Shown here piece after piece: positions 18,944-26,772 of a stretch of DNA of 64,000 nt; position 1 is the stretch's first letter; each line of letters starts with the position of its first letter. The notes below the pieces were generated by a model. It saw only the letters and a program-made list of their open reading frames with translations. It was not told where the DNA came from and made no database searches. Both the position numbers and the translations under genes were made by a program. Source of the stretch: an uncultured Lachnospiraceae bacterium (GTDB lineage Bacteria > Bacillota > Clostridia > Lachnospirales > Lachnospiraceae); NCBI GenBank assembly GCA_947626435.1, contig CANQSB010000004.1, positions 88,359 through 152,358 of the forward strand, written 5' to 3'.

Positions 18944-19010
18944 AATTCCACCTCCTTCGCCAAGTCGCCAAGGTTCCAAAGATTTCCTTGTGTATCTTTA
19001 CGTATCTATT

Positions 19011-19039
19011 ATTATAACAGAAACGCCATCAAATGTCAT
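19011..19039 (-). promoter_or_regulatory. Promoter of the XRE gene
   Basis: On the minus strand: ATGACA (19039-19034), 17-base spacer, TATAAT (19016-19011). A hairpin GCTGTATT/AATACAGC at 19099-19124 lies in the leader of the opposite gene. Confidence 0.75.
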
Positions 19040-19162
19040 TCCCAAAATGTCGAAAATAAATACAATTATATATTGAGAGCGTTTATCGCTTTCAACAGGC
19101 TGTATTGTAAAAAGCAAATACAGCTTGAAATGAATTACAGGAAATTATTTTAAGGAGGAATT

Positions 19163-22100
19163 ATGTCATACAAGGAACTGATTGAACAAAGCATACAGGG
19201 AGTATACGAAAAAGGAATCGCAACAAAGATATTGCAGCACATGGGGAAGATACGCAATGCCTCGGATATTACGCAGGCAAGAAGATGGCCTATGGAACTA
19301 TTGCAGAATGCAGGAGATCTGGCTTATGAGGACAGGCAGGTAAGAGTACGGGTTCGCTTGGAAAGGGACCGGTTGGTATTCGAGCATACGGGAATGCCGT
19401 TTCGGGTAAGGGACATATTGTCTATTGTAAATCAGGTTTCATCAAAAAATCCGGGGGAAACGGTAGGTCAGTTTGGAACAGGCTTTACTACCACCTACCA
19501 GCTTAGTGAAAAAGTGGAAATTCGTTCTGTCTTAAAGGAGGAAGGGCTTCCATATAAGCGTTTTTCTGTCATATTGGATCGCAGCGGCAAGACGCATGAG
19601 GAGTTGCACGAGGCTATTGAAAAAAACATGCGAGAGCTTAGCATAGCCGATGAAGGTGAAGAGCTGCGCGATTATAATAAGGATGATTTCAATACGGCAT
19701 TTGTGTATCATTTGGAGAGCAGTCACAGCAGGGAAATTGCGCTTACAGGTATGAGGGATTTGCGTGATACGATATTGTACATAATGCTTTTCTCGCAGTC
19801 AATTAAAAGTGTGGAGCTTGAATTTGCAGAGGGGTTGCTGCAGGAGGAAGGGCGGCATTTTGTGTATGAGCGCGGCAGTTCGGCAATCGTATCAGGCGGA
19901 CGCATAACTGAAACAGTTATTATGGAATCCGGTAAACAGCATATTCTGAGGCATATGTCGGACAATGGAATTACGATTGCGGTGGAGTATGATGCCCAAA
20001 AGGGATACTTAAAGCTTTCAGAGCGCACTCCCAGGCTCTTTATTGATTTTCCGCTAATCGGCGCGGAGGAATTTCCGTTCCCTATGGTGATAAATTCAAG
20101 GCGCTTGAATCCAAATGAGCCACGCAGCGGAATTTCTCTTGTCGACTTGGAGCAGTCAGAGGACTCACGAAAAAATAAGGTGGTAATGGATGAAGCAGTC
20201 AGTTTGTACGGAGTATTTTTGAAAGAGGCAGTGGGAATGGGGCTGTCGGGAATTGAAAATGTGCTTTATATCCCGAAATATCAGGACAATAAAGAATGGT
20301 CACGCTTATGGGTGGAAGCACACCTGTATAACAAAATATACGAGCACATAGCTGATGAAAAAATTTTTGACACTTCTGACGGCATGCAGAGCCTAAACTG
20401 CCAGAGCCTTAGTATTTTGCAGGCGGCAACCCCAGAAGAACAGCAGGGAATGATTAAAATATGCGCTGAGATTGACGGGCTGCTGGTGCCGGAGGGAGAG
20501 GTTGACTGGTATTCCGCGCTTGAAAATTACAGTGAGGCTTGCAGCAGGAGCATTTCGCTGGAAGGGCTTCTGGGAAAAGCCAGCGAATGGAGCGTGCTGG
20601 GCAAAATCAAATGTTCTCGGATAGAATGGTGTCAGAAGCTGTATGAGCTTGGCATTTCCAATGAAGCAACAGCGACATTGATACGCACAAGCGCTGTGGC
20701 AATACTGCCAAACCAATGTGAGAATGACAGGCAGCTCTATAGAGTGTCAGAGCTGTATCGTGACAACGGGATTCCGGAGGTTTTGAAGGATGTGTCGGAA
20801 GAACTGGATAAGCTGAAAGCGTCGAGAGGCATGTGCGGTTCGGCGGCAAATGCGGTAGAAATAAGGAAAAGACTTCTTCACAGTGATATAAAGGCGGAAA
20901 ATCTAACGGAGCTGCATGAATATCCGCTGTCAACGCTGATAGAGTATATTGTACAGCGCAGCAGGCGTGGATTTCCGGTGGAGCAATTTTCATATTATGG
21001 AAATACTTATATGCAAGCGTGGCGTAATGCGTGGACAAAGCTGCTGTGCTGCGGACCGGATAAACCCTTGTATGATATATTCAGGCAAGTTTACGCGGAG
21101 GAACTGCCGGATTATAAAAAGCTGGAGGATGAGAGAATATCGGATTCTTTGTGGAAAAATTCTTATATAGGGCTGTTAGATAACATTTTTGGCGATTTGG
21201 AAAAAGCTGGATGTATTGACTCGCTCAAAGCGGAATTGGATGCTGACTGGCTGAGCAGATTATTTAATGCGGCGCTTGGGTATTATGAAGCTTATAGTTT
21301 GAGCGTCAAAAAAATTTTTCCCAACCAGAAAGGAAAGTTTTGTACGCTTTTGGAGCTTTATGAGGATAAAATCGAGGCGAAGGAACTGAAAAAAATCGTA
21401 TGCTGTTTCAGCCAGCGTGAGAAAGACTGTAATATATTGGAAGAGCTTTTATATGAACAGATTAAGCTGGATGGCGGCTGGAATCCACGCGTTATGGCGA
21501 ATAAGGAGGTGACCTCACGCATATCAAGGGCGGTTAGCAGGCTTTTGTCGGAAGGCAACCTCAACGATGCGCCGGAGGAGCTTCAGGAGGCATGTACGCT
21601 TCTGCTCACATGGCTTCAGGAGCATCCCGGTGAGGCGAAGGAATATTTCCCTGAATATTCTACTGAGGAGGAGCAGGCAAAGCTGGTTACATCAAAGGCT
21701 GTCGTCAATCTGCAGAAAAAATCGAGAGGGCTTGATAAGCTTATGGAGATTGCGGGGACAGAGGATGTGGACGAACTTATTGAAATAATGGAAATGGGAG
21801 TGGGGGCAGCAGGAAAGACGGACAAAGACGAATCCGCAGGCGGCTATGATGAGGCTTCGGGAGTATTTTTCGGAAATGAAATTGGTTTAATGCCTCAAGC
21901 TGAGCGTGAAGACATACTTAGGGAAATAGGCAGAGGAGGAGAGCTTTATGTCATGGAACAAGTCAAGAAGCTGTTTGAAGAGCAGGGGTGGAGCGTTACA
22001 AGTGAAAGTCAGGGACTCATCAAATTGAAGAAGGACAGCCAAGCAGCGCTTTCGACGGAGGACGCTGCCGACAGGAATGACGGAGCGGACTGGATTGGCA

Positions 22101-22465
22101 TTGCGGATGACACATACCAAATGGCAGAGCTTTACCAGCCGGATACGGAAGAATATCATCAGGAAGGGTGGGATATCCGGATAAGGCTTTGGCACTCTGA
22201 CGAAGAGCAGCCAAAAGAATTTTATATAGAGGTTAAGACGCATACGACAGACAGTGAGGTGCATCGCGTACTTAGGCTGTCTGATAGCCAGATGCGTTTG
22301 GCTGCTTCTTACGGTGGAAGCTGTTTTGCTGTGATTATGGTAGACTATAACTGGAAAGCTCATGTGGCGATTGGAATGCGTTGGTTTCCAAATATATTGG
22401 AACAGATTTCCAAAGGCAGAATCCGCAGCGCACAGGGAAAGTACTGGTTTTTTGTGATAGCATAA
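19163..22465 (+). CDS. GHKL (sacsin/HSP90-like) ATPase fused to a C-terminal DUF3883 nuclease-like domain
   Basis: The protein has 1,100 residues with an excellent AAGGAGG site 3-9 bases upstream. Its N-terminus is a sacsin-like GHKL ATPase: an N box at 45-52 written ELLQNAGD (usually ELLQNADD), G1 FEHTGMPF (73-80) and G2 VGQFGTGF (101-108). A long alpha-helical middle (about 350-850) has no motif I recognise. The C-terminus (about 910-1070) is DUF3883-like: GGELYVMEQVKKLFEEQGW, then Asp 1004 in GWDI and Glu 1023/Lys 1025 in FYIEVKTH, which fits a PD-(D/E)XK nuclease core. Sacsin-type ATPases joined to DUF3883 are widespread in bacterial genomic islands, and a phage-defence role is plausible but not shown here. 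It lies beside a divergent XRE regulator and a DUF4238 gene. Confidence 0.8.
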   Translation: MSYKELIEQSIQGVYEKGIATKILQHMGKIRNASDITQARRWPMELLQNAGDLAYEDRQVRVRVRLERDRLVFEHTGMPFRVRDILSIVNQVSSKNPGETVGQFGTGFTTTYQLSEKVEIRSVLKEEGLPYKRFSVILDRSGKTHEELHEAIEKNMRELSIADEGEELRDYNKDDFNTAFVYHLESSHSREIALTGMRDLRDTILYIMLFSQSIKSVELEFAEGLLQEEGRHFVYERGSSAIVSGGRITETVIMESGKQHILRHMSDNGITIAVEYDAQKGYLKLSERTPRLFIDFPLIGAEEFPFPMVINSRRLNPNEPRSGISLVDLEQSEDSRKNKVVMDEAVSLYGVFLKEAVGMGLSGIENVLYIPKYQDNKEWSRLWVEAHLYNKIYEHIADEKIFDTSDGMQSLNCQSLSILQAATPEEQQGMIKICAEIDGLLVPEGEVDWYSALENYSEACSRSISLEGLLGKASEWSVLGKIKCSRIEWCQKLYELGISNEATATLIRTSAVAILPNQCENDRQLYRVSELYRDNGIPEVLKDVSEELDKLKASRGMCGSAANAVEIRKRLLHSDIKAENLTELHEYPLSTLIEYIVQRSRRGFPVEQFSYYGNTYMQAWRNAWTKLLCCGPDKPLYDIFRQVYAEELPDYKKLEDERISDSLWKNSYIGLLDNIFGDLEKAGCIDSLKAELDADWLSRLFNAALGYYEAYSLSVKKIFPNQKGKFCTLLELYEDKIEAKELKKIVCCFSQREKDCNILEELLYEQIKLDGGWNPRVMANKEVTSRISRAVSRLLSEGNLNDAPEELQEACTLLLTWLQEHPGEAKEYFPEYSTEEEQAKLVTSKAVVNLQKKSRGLDKLMEIAGTEDVDELIEIMEMGVGAAGKTDKDESAGGYDEASGVFFGNEIGLMPQAEREDILREIGRGGELYVMEQVKKLFEEQGWSVTSESQGLIKLKKDSQAALSTEDAADRNDGADWIGIADDTYQMAELYQPDTEEYHQEGWDIRIRLWHSDEEQPKEFYIEVKTHTTDSEVHRVLRLSDSQMRLAASYGGSCFAVIMVDYNWKAHVAIGMRWFPNILEQISKGRIRSAQGKYWFFVIA

Positions 22466-22491
22466 AACAAATATTTTCTATTCCCGAATAA

Positions 22492-22520
22492 TTGACAGCC
22501 CTGAATATAAAAAGTATAAT
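22492..22520 (+). promoter_or_regulatory. Perfect sigma-A promoter of a small gene
   Basis: TTGACA (22492-22497), 17-base spacer, TATAAT (22515-22520): a full consensus match, implying strong expression of the 83-residue protein. Confidence 0.85.
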
Positions 22521-22578
22521 TTCTCATATAGAGAACATAATAAATGTGTGTTGCTGAATACTGAAGGGAGGAATTTGT

Positions 22579-22830
22579 ATGTCATTTTATGGCGGATTAG
22601 AGGATATGGATGAGCTTGAAGAAAAAAAGCAGAAAATGCAGGAAAAGGAAATAGACGACATCATCAAAATGCTCGACAGCAAAACCACAGGCGGCGTAAG
22701 CCGTATAAAGGTCGAGGTTTCCGAGCAGCAGGCGCAAGGCACAGTCAGCGCCAAGTACCACCATGGCCGTTGCGATGTGGGCAGTCCTTGGGCTACAGGC
22801 GAAGTGCGTAATTTTGGCGGCTGCGATTGA
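22579..22830 (+). CDS. Small Cys-containing protein, paralogue of the one at 29901
   Basis: The 83-residue protein has a perfect consensus promoter, an AAGGGAGG site 8 bases before the ATG, and its own terminator, so it is clearly a real gene. The N-terminus is strongly charged (MDELEEKKQKMQEKEIDD). The core IDDIIKMLDSKTTGGVSRIKV matches IDEVLKHLDSETALGAARMSV in the protein at 29901-30113. The C-terminus (YHHGRCDVGSPWA, ending GGCD) is Gly-rich with two Cys and two His. There is no signal peptide or membrane helix. I do not recognise the family. The leader-like N-terminus and Cys/Gly tail recall RiPP precursors, but no modification enzyme is near; metal binding or a regulatory role is equally possible. 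Confidence 0.8.
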   Translation: MSFYGGLEDMDELEEKKQKMQEKEIDDIIKMLDSKTTGGVSRIKVEVSEQQAQGTVSAKYHHGRCDVGSPWATGEVRNFGGCD

Positions 22831-22857
22831 CCTATGCATTAAATGTGGTACATATAT

Positions 22858-22902
22858 AAAAATGGCGGGAGTATCGATTATTGACCGATATCCCGCCATT
22901 TT
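22858..22902. terminator. Bidirectional terminator
   Basis: The arms at 22858-22875 and 22886-22902 (AAAATGGCGGGA against TCCCGCCATTTT, continued by TATCG/CGATA) form a long stem between the convergent small gene and the ABC operon. Confidence 0.85.
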
Positions 22903-22908
22903 CACATA

Positions 22909-24708
22909 TCAGTTTCCACCCTTTTCCAACAGAAAATCATACTGCGACATAAAGAGGTTGTAATACTCGCCTTTTAAGGCAAGCAGTTCGTCATGAGTGC
23001 CTTTTTCAAGAATATTCCCATTGTCAACATACATGATACAGCTTGCATTTTTTATTGTAGAAAGCCTGTGCGCTATGATAAACGATGTCCTTCCCTCAAG
23101 CAGCCTGTTCAAGCCGTTTTGAAGCAAAATCTCCGTTTCGGTGTCAATGCTTGAGGTCGCCTCGTCGAGTACCAGTATGGCGGGGTTTTCGAGTAGCGCT
23201 CTCGCAAAGCTTATAAGCTGGCGCTGTCCTGCCGACAGTCTGTTGCCGCGCTCATTGACCTGCGTTTGATAGCCGTCCTCCATTTCCATGATAAAGTCGT
23301 GTGCGCATACCGTCTTTGCCGCTGCGATAACTTCCTCGTCTGTGGCGTTTTGGTTGCCATAGCGTATGTTATCCATAATCGTGCCTGAGAATATAAAGCT
23401 GTCCTGCATCATAATACCCATCTGTTTTCGCAGTGATTTAAGCGTTACCTTCGATATGTCAGTGCCGTCAATCAGTATCTCGCCTGAATTTACATTGTAA
23501 AAACGGCTGATAAGGTTTACTATAGTCGACTTGCCCGCGCCCGTAGGTCCGACAATGGCATATGTGTCGCCAGCGTTGGCGGTAAAGCTCACATTGTTTA
23601 AAATCTGTACGCCGTCCTCATAGCTGAAGCATACGTTTTTAAATTCAACCTTTCCGCTAATCTGCGGCATTTCGCCGGCATCCGGAGCGTCCTTTACATT
23701 TACGGGTTCGTCGATAGTCTCAAAAATGCGCTCAAGATAGGCAATCGCGGTAAGCAGGGAGTTGTAAAATGACGCAAGCGTGTTTATAGGCTCCCAGAAC
23801 CTTGAAATATACGAAGTAAACGCAATCAGTATGCCGATAGTGACACCGTACAGTTCTCCCGAAATCCAGCCAATGCCGATAACGTAAATAAAAGCGGTGG
23901 TAACGGTTGAAATACCGTCAATACATGGCCACATGATAAAGTTGTACTTCACTGCGCGCATCCAGGCGCTTCTGTAGCTGTCGCTAAGACGGTTAAAAAT
24001 AGAAGTATTTTCCTTTTCACGCACAAAGGACTGTGTGACGCGTATGCCGTTTATGCTCTCTGCTATGTACGCCGTAAGGTTTGACTGTTTGTTGCTTTGT
24101 ATCTGCCATGCGTGCCTCTGGCGTTTCTTTACAAATACGATGACGCCGATTAATACAGGCAGGCCGCACAGGCAGATTAGCGTAAGCCTTACATGAAGGG
24201 CAAACATAAAAATCATGATAAAGATAAGGTTGCACATGTCGGTAATCGTGTTGATGATACCATTTGAGAGCAAGTCGCTTAAACTGTTTACATAGTTTAC
24301 GACTCTTACCTGAATTTTACCATGTGGGCGTTCATCATAATAAGAAAAAGGAAGCTCCTGCAGATGGCAGAATATATCGGAGCGGAGCTGATGCACGATT
24401 TCCTGTCCGATACGGCTCGTTATTCTTATCTTAAAATGTATGCAGACACAAGAATACAATACAATAACGAGTGATATTATTGATATAATAACTATCGCCC
24501 TTATATTCTTTGCAGGTATGTACTTATCCATAATTTCACTGATAAACAACGGAAACAGCATAGTGAGCGCTGAGGACGACAGCATCAAAAACAGCGCGAG
24601 GGCAAGCTGACCCTTATAAGGCTTTACATAATGAAGGACACGCACAAGCTGATGCACGTCAAATTTGCTTTCCATTACCTCGTCCACGTCATATTTATTT
24701 CGTGCCAT
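22909..24708 (-). CDS. ABC exporter, fused permease/ATPase (second gene of a pair)
   Basis: A half-transporter of 599 residues. I placed the start at 24708, where GGAGG lies 7 bases upstream; this overlaps the end of the upstream gene by 14 bases, which suggests translational coupling. The N-terminal part has six membrane helices. The ATPase contains Walker A GPTGAGKST, signature LSAGQRQ, Walker B ILVLDEATSS and the switch His in IAHRLST, so this half carries the full catalytic set. With the upstream partner it should form a heterodimeric exporter of the BmrCD/LmrCD type, exporting drugs, lipids or peptides. It converges on the strongly expressed small Cys-protein gene, though nothing directly links them. 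Confidence 0.92.
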   Translation of the reverse strand: MARNKYDVDEVMESKFDVHQLVRVLHYVKPYKGQLALALFLMLSSSALTMLFPLFISEIMDKYIPAKNIRAIVIISIISLVIVLYSCVCIHFKIRITSRIGQEIVHQLRSDIFCHLQELPFSYYDERPHGKIQVRVVNYVNSLSDLLSNGIINTITDMCNLIFIMIFMFALHVRLTLICLCGLPVLIGVIVFVKKRQRHAWQIQSNKQSNLTAYIAESINGIRVTQSFVREKENTSIFNRLSDSYRSAWMRAVKYNFIMWPCIDGISTVTTAFIYVIGIGWISGELYGVTIGILIAFTSYISRFWEPINTLASFYNSLLTAIAYLERIFETIDEPVNVKDAPDAGEMPQISGKVEFKNVCFSYEDGVQILNNVSFTANAGDTYAIVGPTGAGKSTIVNLISRFYNVNSGEILIDGTDISKVTLKSLRKQMGIMMQDSFIFSGTIMDNIRYGNQNATDEEVIAAAKTVCAHDFIMEMEDGYQTQVNERGNRLSAGQRQLISFARALLENPAILVLDEATSSIDTETEILLQNGLNRLLEGRTSFIIAHRLSTIKNASCIMYVDNGNILEKGTHDELLALKGEYYNLFMSQYDFLLEKGGN

Positions 24709-26482
24709 TAGTCCTGCCTCCCTTCTCAAGCTGACGCGCGGCCTGTTCCGCCGCATACTTTTCAAATTCTCCGTACTGGTGGCGGAAAACGGTAGCATAA
24801 TAGCCGTTATTTTTCAGCAGTTCATCATGAGTTCCCTGCTCGACAATACGCCCGTCATTTAATACAAGTATCAAATCCGAGTCCTTGATTGACGAAATGC
24901 GGTAAGCCACTATAAAGATAGTGCATTTGTGCCCGATAGAATTAAGCTGCTTTTGGATGTAGCTTTCCGTTTCCATATCTACGGCAGAGGTAGTGTCGTC
25001 GAGTATCAAAATCGAGGGTTCCTTTAAAAGCGCCCTTGCCAGCGAGATACGCTGTTTTTGCCCGCCGGAAAGCCCTACGCCGCGTTCGCCTACGATAGTG
25101 TCATAGCCGTCGGGCATCTGGCGGATAAATTCATCCGCGTCCGCCATCACAGCCGCGCGCTCGACCTCCTCAAACGGGCAGTCCGGCTTGCTGTAAGCGA
25201 TGTTTCCTTCTACGGTGTCAGAGAAAAGGAAAACGTCCTGCATAGCCATACCGATATTTTGGCGCAGGTTATACAAATCCAAGTCCTTTACGTTTTTGCC
25301 GTCAACAAGCACCTCGCCGTCCGTTACGTCATAAAAGCGGCACAACAGATTCATGATAGTGGATTTGCCGGAACCGGTAGTGCCCAGTATTCCGACAGTC
25401 TGCCCGCTGCGTACCTTGAAGCTCACATTATGTATGATATCCTCGTCGTCCGCGCTGTAGGAAACGTTTTTAAATTCGACGTCGCCGTTTAAGCGAGGGC
25501 ATTTGATAGCCTTTTCGGGACGCTTTACATTCGGCTCCTCGCTGTATGTGGCGTATATTTTTTCGACTGAAGTCGTAAAGCGCTGTATGTCGTTGATACG
25601 CCAGCCAATCTGTCGCAGGGGGTTCATAAGCATCCACAGGTAGCCGTTAATCGTGACATAATTTCCAAGCGTCATATAACCTTGGATGACCATGATGCTG
25701 CCTACCAGCATGAGGATAATGGTAAGCATATTTGAGAGAAATTCAAACAACGGCACATATTTTGTCCAGATTTCAGCAGCGCCAAGCTCGGCATCGCGGT
25801 AAGCGTCGTTTTCCTTGTTGAATTTGCCAATCTCATAGTCCTCCTTTGAGAAAGCCTTGACTACGCGGTTGCCGCTGACGTTTTCCTGTACAAAGGTGTT
25901 GAGAGAGGAGAACTGCTCTCTTATTTTTTGAAAACGCGGACGCCCCTCCTTTGTCTGGCTGAGCGTGACAAGCAGCGCAAACGGCAGGACGACGCACATG
26001 CAAACGGCAAGGCGCCAGCTTACGGTAAAAATCATTATGAGCGCAAAGAAAAACAGGAAGACGTTTTCATACACTTGATAAATAACGAACGCTATGAAAT
26101 GACGTATCGCATCCATATCGCCGGTCTGGCGGCTGAGCAAATCGCCGGTACGCTTTTTGTTGTAAAAATTAAAGTCCTCCTGCAGGAGCTTTCTGTATAC
26201 AGTATCACGCATGGCAAAAAGCACATCCTGCGAACATGTTTCAAAAATGACCTGCGACCAGTAACGCAGCAGACCGCGCAGCAGAGTGATGATAAGCAGC
26301 AGCGCGATGAGGCGCGGGAGCAGCTCATACCTTCCTGCCGTAATCACGTCGTCAACGATTGAGCCCGACACAATAGGCTTTACAATGGCAAGCACAGAGA
26401 TAACGGTAGTTATCAATATGCCCAGCGCCATCTTAAAATTGTACTTTTTCAAGAATGAGTAAAACCATTTCATAGCAGTCAT
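24695..26482 (-). CDS. ABC exporter, fused permease/ATPase (first gene of a pair)
   Basis: A half-transporter of 595 residues, partner of the next gene downstream. Six membrane helices lie in the first 320 residues. The ATPase has Walker A GTTGSGKST and the signature LSGGQKQR. Its Walker B reads ILILDDTTSA, with Asp in place of the catalytic Glu, and the switch His is replaced by Tyr (VAYRISS). It is therefore the degenerate-site subunit of a heterodimer. AAAGGA lies about 14 bases before the first ATG; a second ATG at 26473 is possible. The promoter region holds a MerR-like dyad, which would fit drug-induced expression. Confidence 0.92.
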   Translation of the reverse strand: MTAMKWFYSFLKKYNFKMALGILITTVISVLAIVKPIVSGSIVDDVITAGRYELLPRLIALLLIITLLRGLLRYWSQVIFETCSQDVLFAMRDTVYRKLLQEDFNFYNKKRTGDLLSRQTGDMDAIRHFIAFVIYQVYENVFLFFFALIMIFTVSWRLAVCMCVVLPFALLVTLSQTKEGRPRFQKIREQFSSLNTFVQENVSGNRVVKAFSKEDYEIGKFNKENDAYRDAELGAAEIWTKYVPLFEFLSNMLTIILMLVGSIMVIQGYMTLGNYVTINGYLWMLMNPLRQIGWRINDIQRFTTSVEKIYATYSEEPNVKRPEKAIKCPRLNGDVEFKNVSYSADDEDIIHNVSFKVRSGQTVGILGTTGSGKSTIMNLLCRFYDVTDGEVLVDGKNVKDLDLYNLRQNIGMAMQDVFLFSDTVEGNIAYSKPDCPFEEVERAAVMADADEFIRQMPDGYDTIVGERGVGLSGGQKQRISLARALLKEPSILILDDTTSAVDMETESYIQKQLNSIGHKCTIFIVAYRISSIKDSDLILVLNDGRIVEQGTHDELLKNNGYYATVFRHQYGEFEKYAAEQAARQLEKGGRTNGTK

Positions 26483-26527
26483 AAGTCACACCAAAATCCT
26501 TTCATGTGTTTTAATTTTGAGGCTTGT

Positions 26528-26556
26528 TCAATAGAGTTTACTCCATATTTTGACAA
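26528..26556 (-). promoter_or_regulatory. Promoter with MerR-like dyad for the ABC exporter pair
   Basis: On the minus strand: TTGTCA (26556-26551), 17-base spacer, TATTGA (26533-26528). The spacer contains the near-perfect dyad ATGGAGT-AA-ACTCTAT (26546-26531). MerR-family sites have this GGAGTNNACTC look, though their spacers are usually 19-20 bases. No merR gene is in the window. Confidence 0.35.
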
Positions 26557-26772
26557 TAGTAAAGAGAAAAAAAGCTTTTTTGAAGAAAATTTCCTTAAAA
26601 AATTGCCATGTTTTATTTTAGAAGTTTTTGAAAAGCTTTGACTATCAGGAAAAGGTAGAGTAGACTATATAATAAAGAAGGATTAGGCTTGAAATTTGTC
26701 TGCGTGAGTGGGCAGACGGATAGTATAAATATCAGGACAGGCAGATTATCAATATAGTCGGGATAAGCAAAA

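Noticed and set aside
22579..26482. Small Cys protein plus ABC exporter pair read as a bacteriocin cluster
   Set aside because: The genes are convergent and separately transcribed, the exporter halves lack a peptidase domain, and no modification enzyme is present; kept only as an open question.
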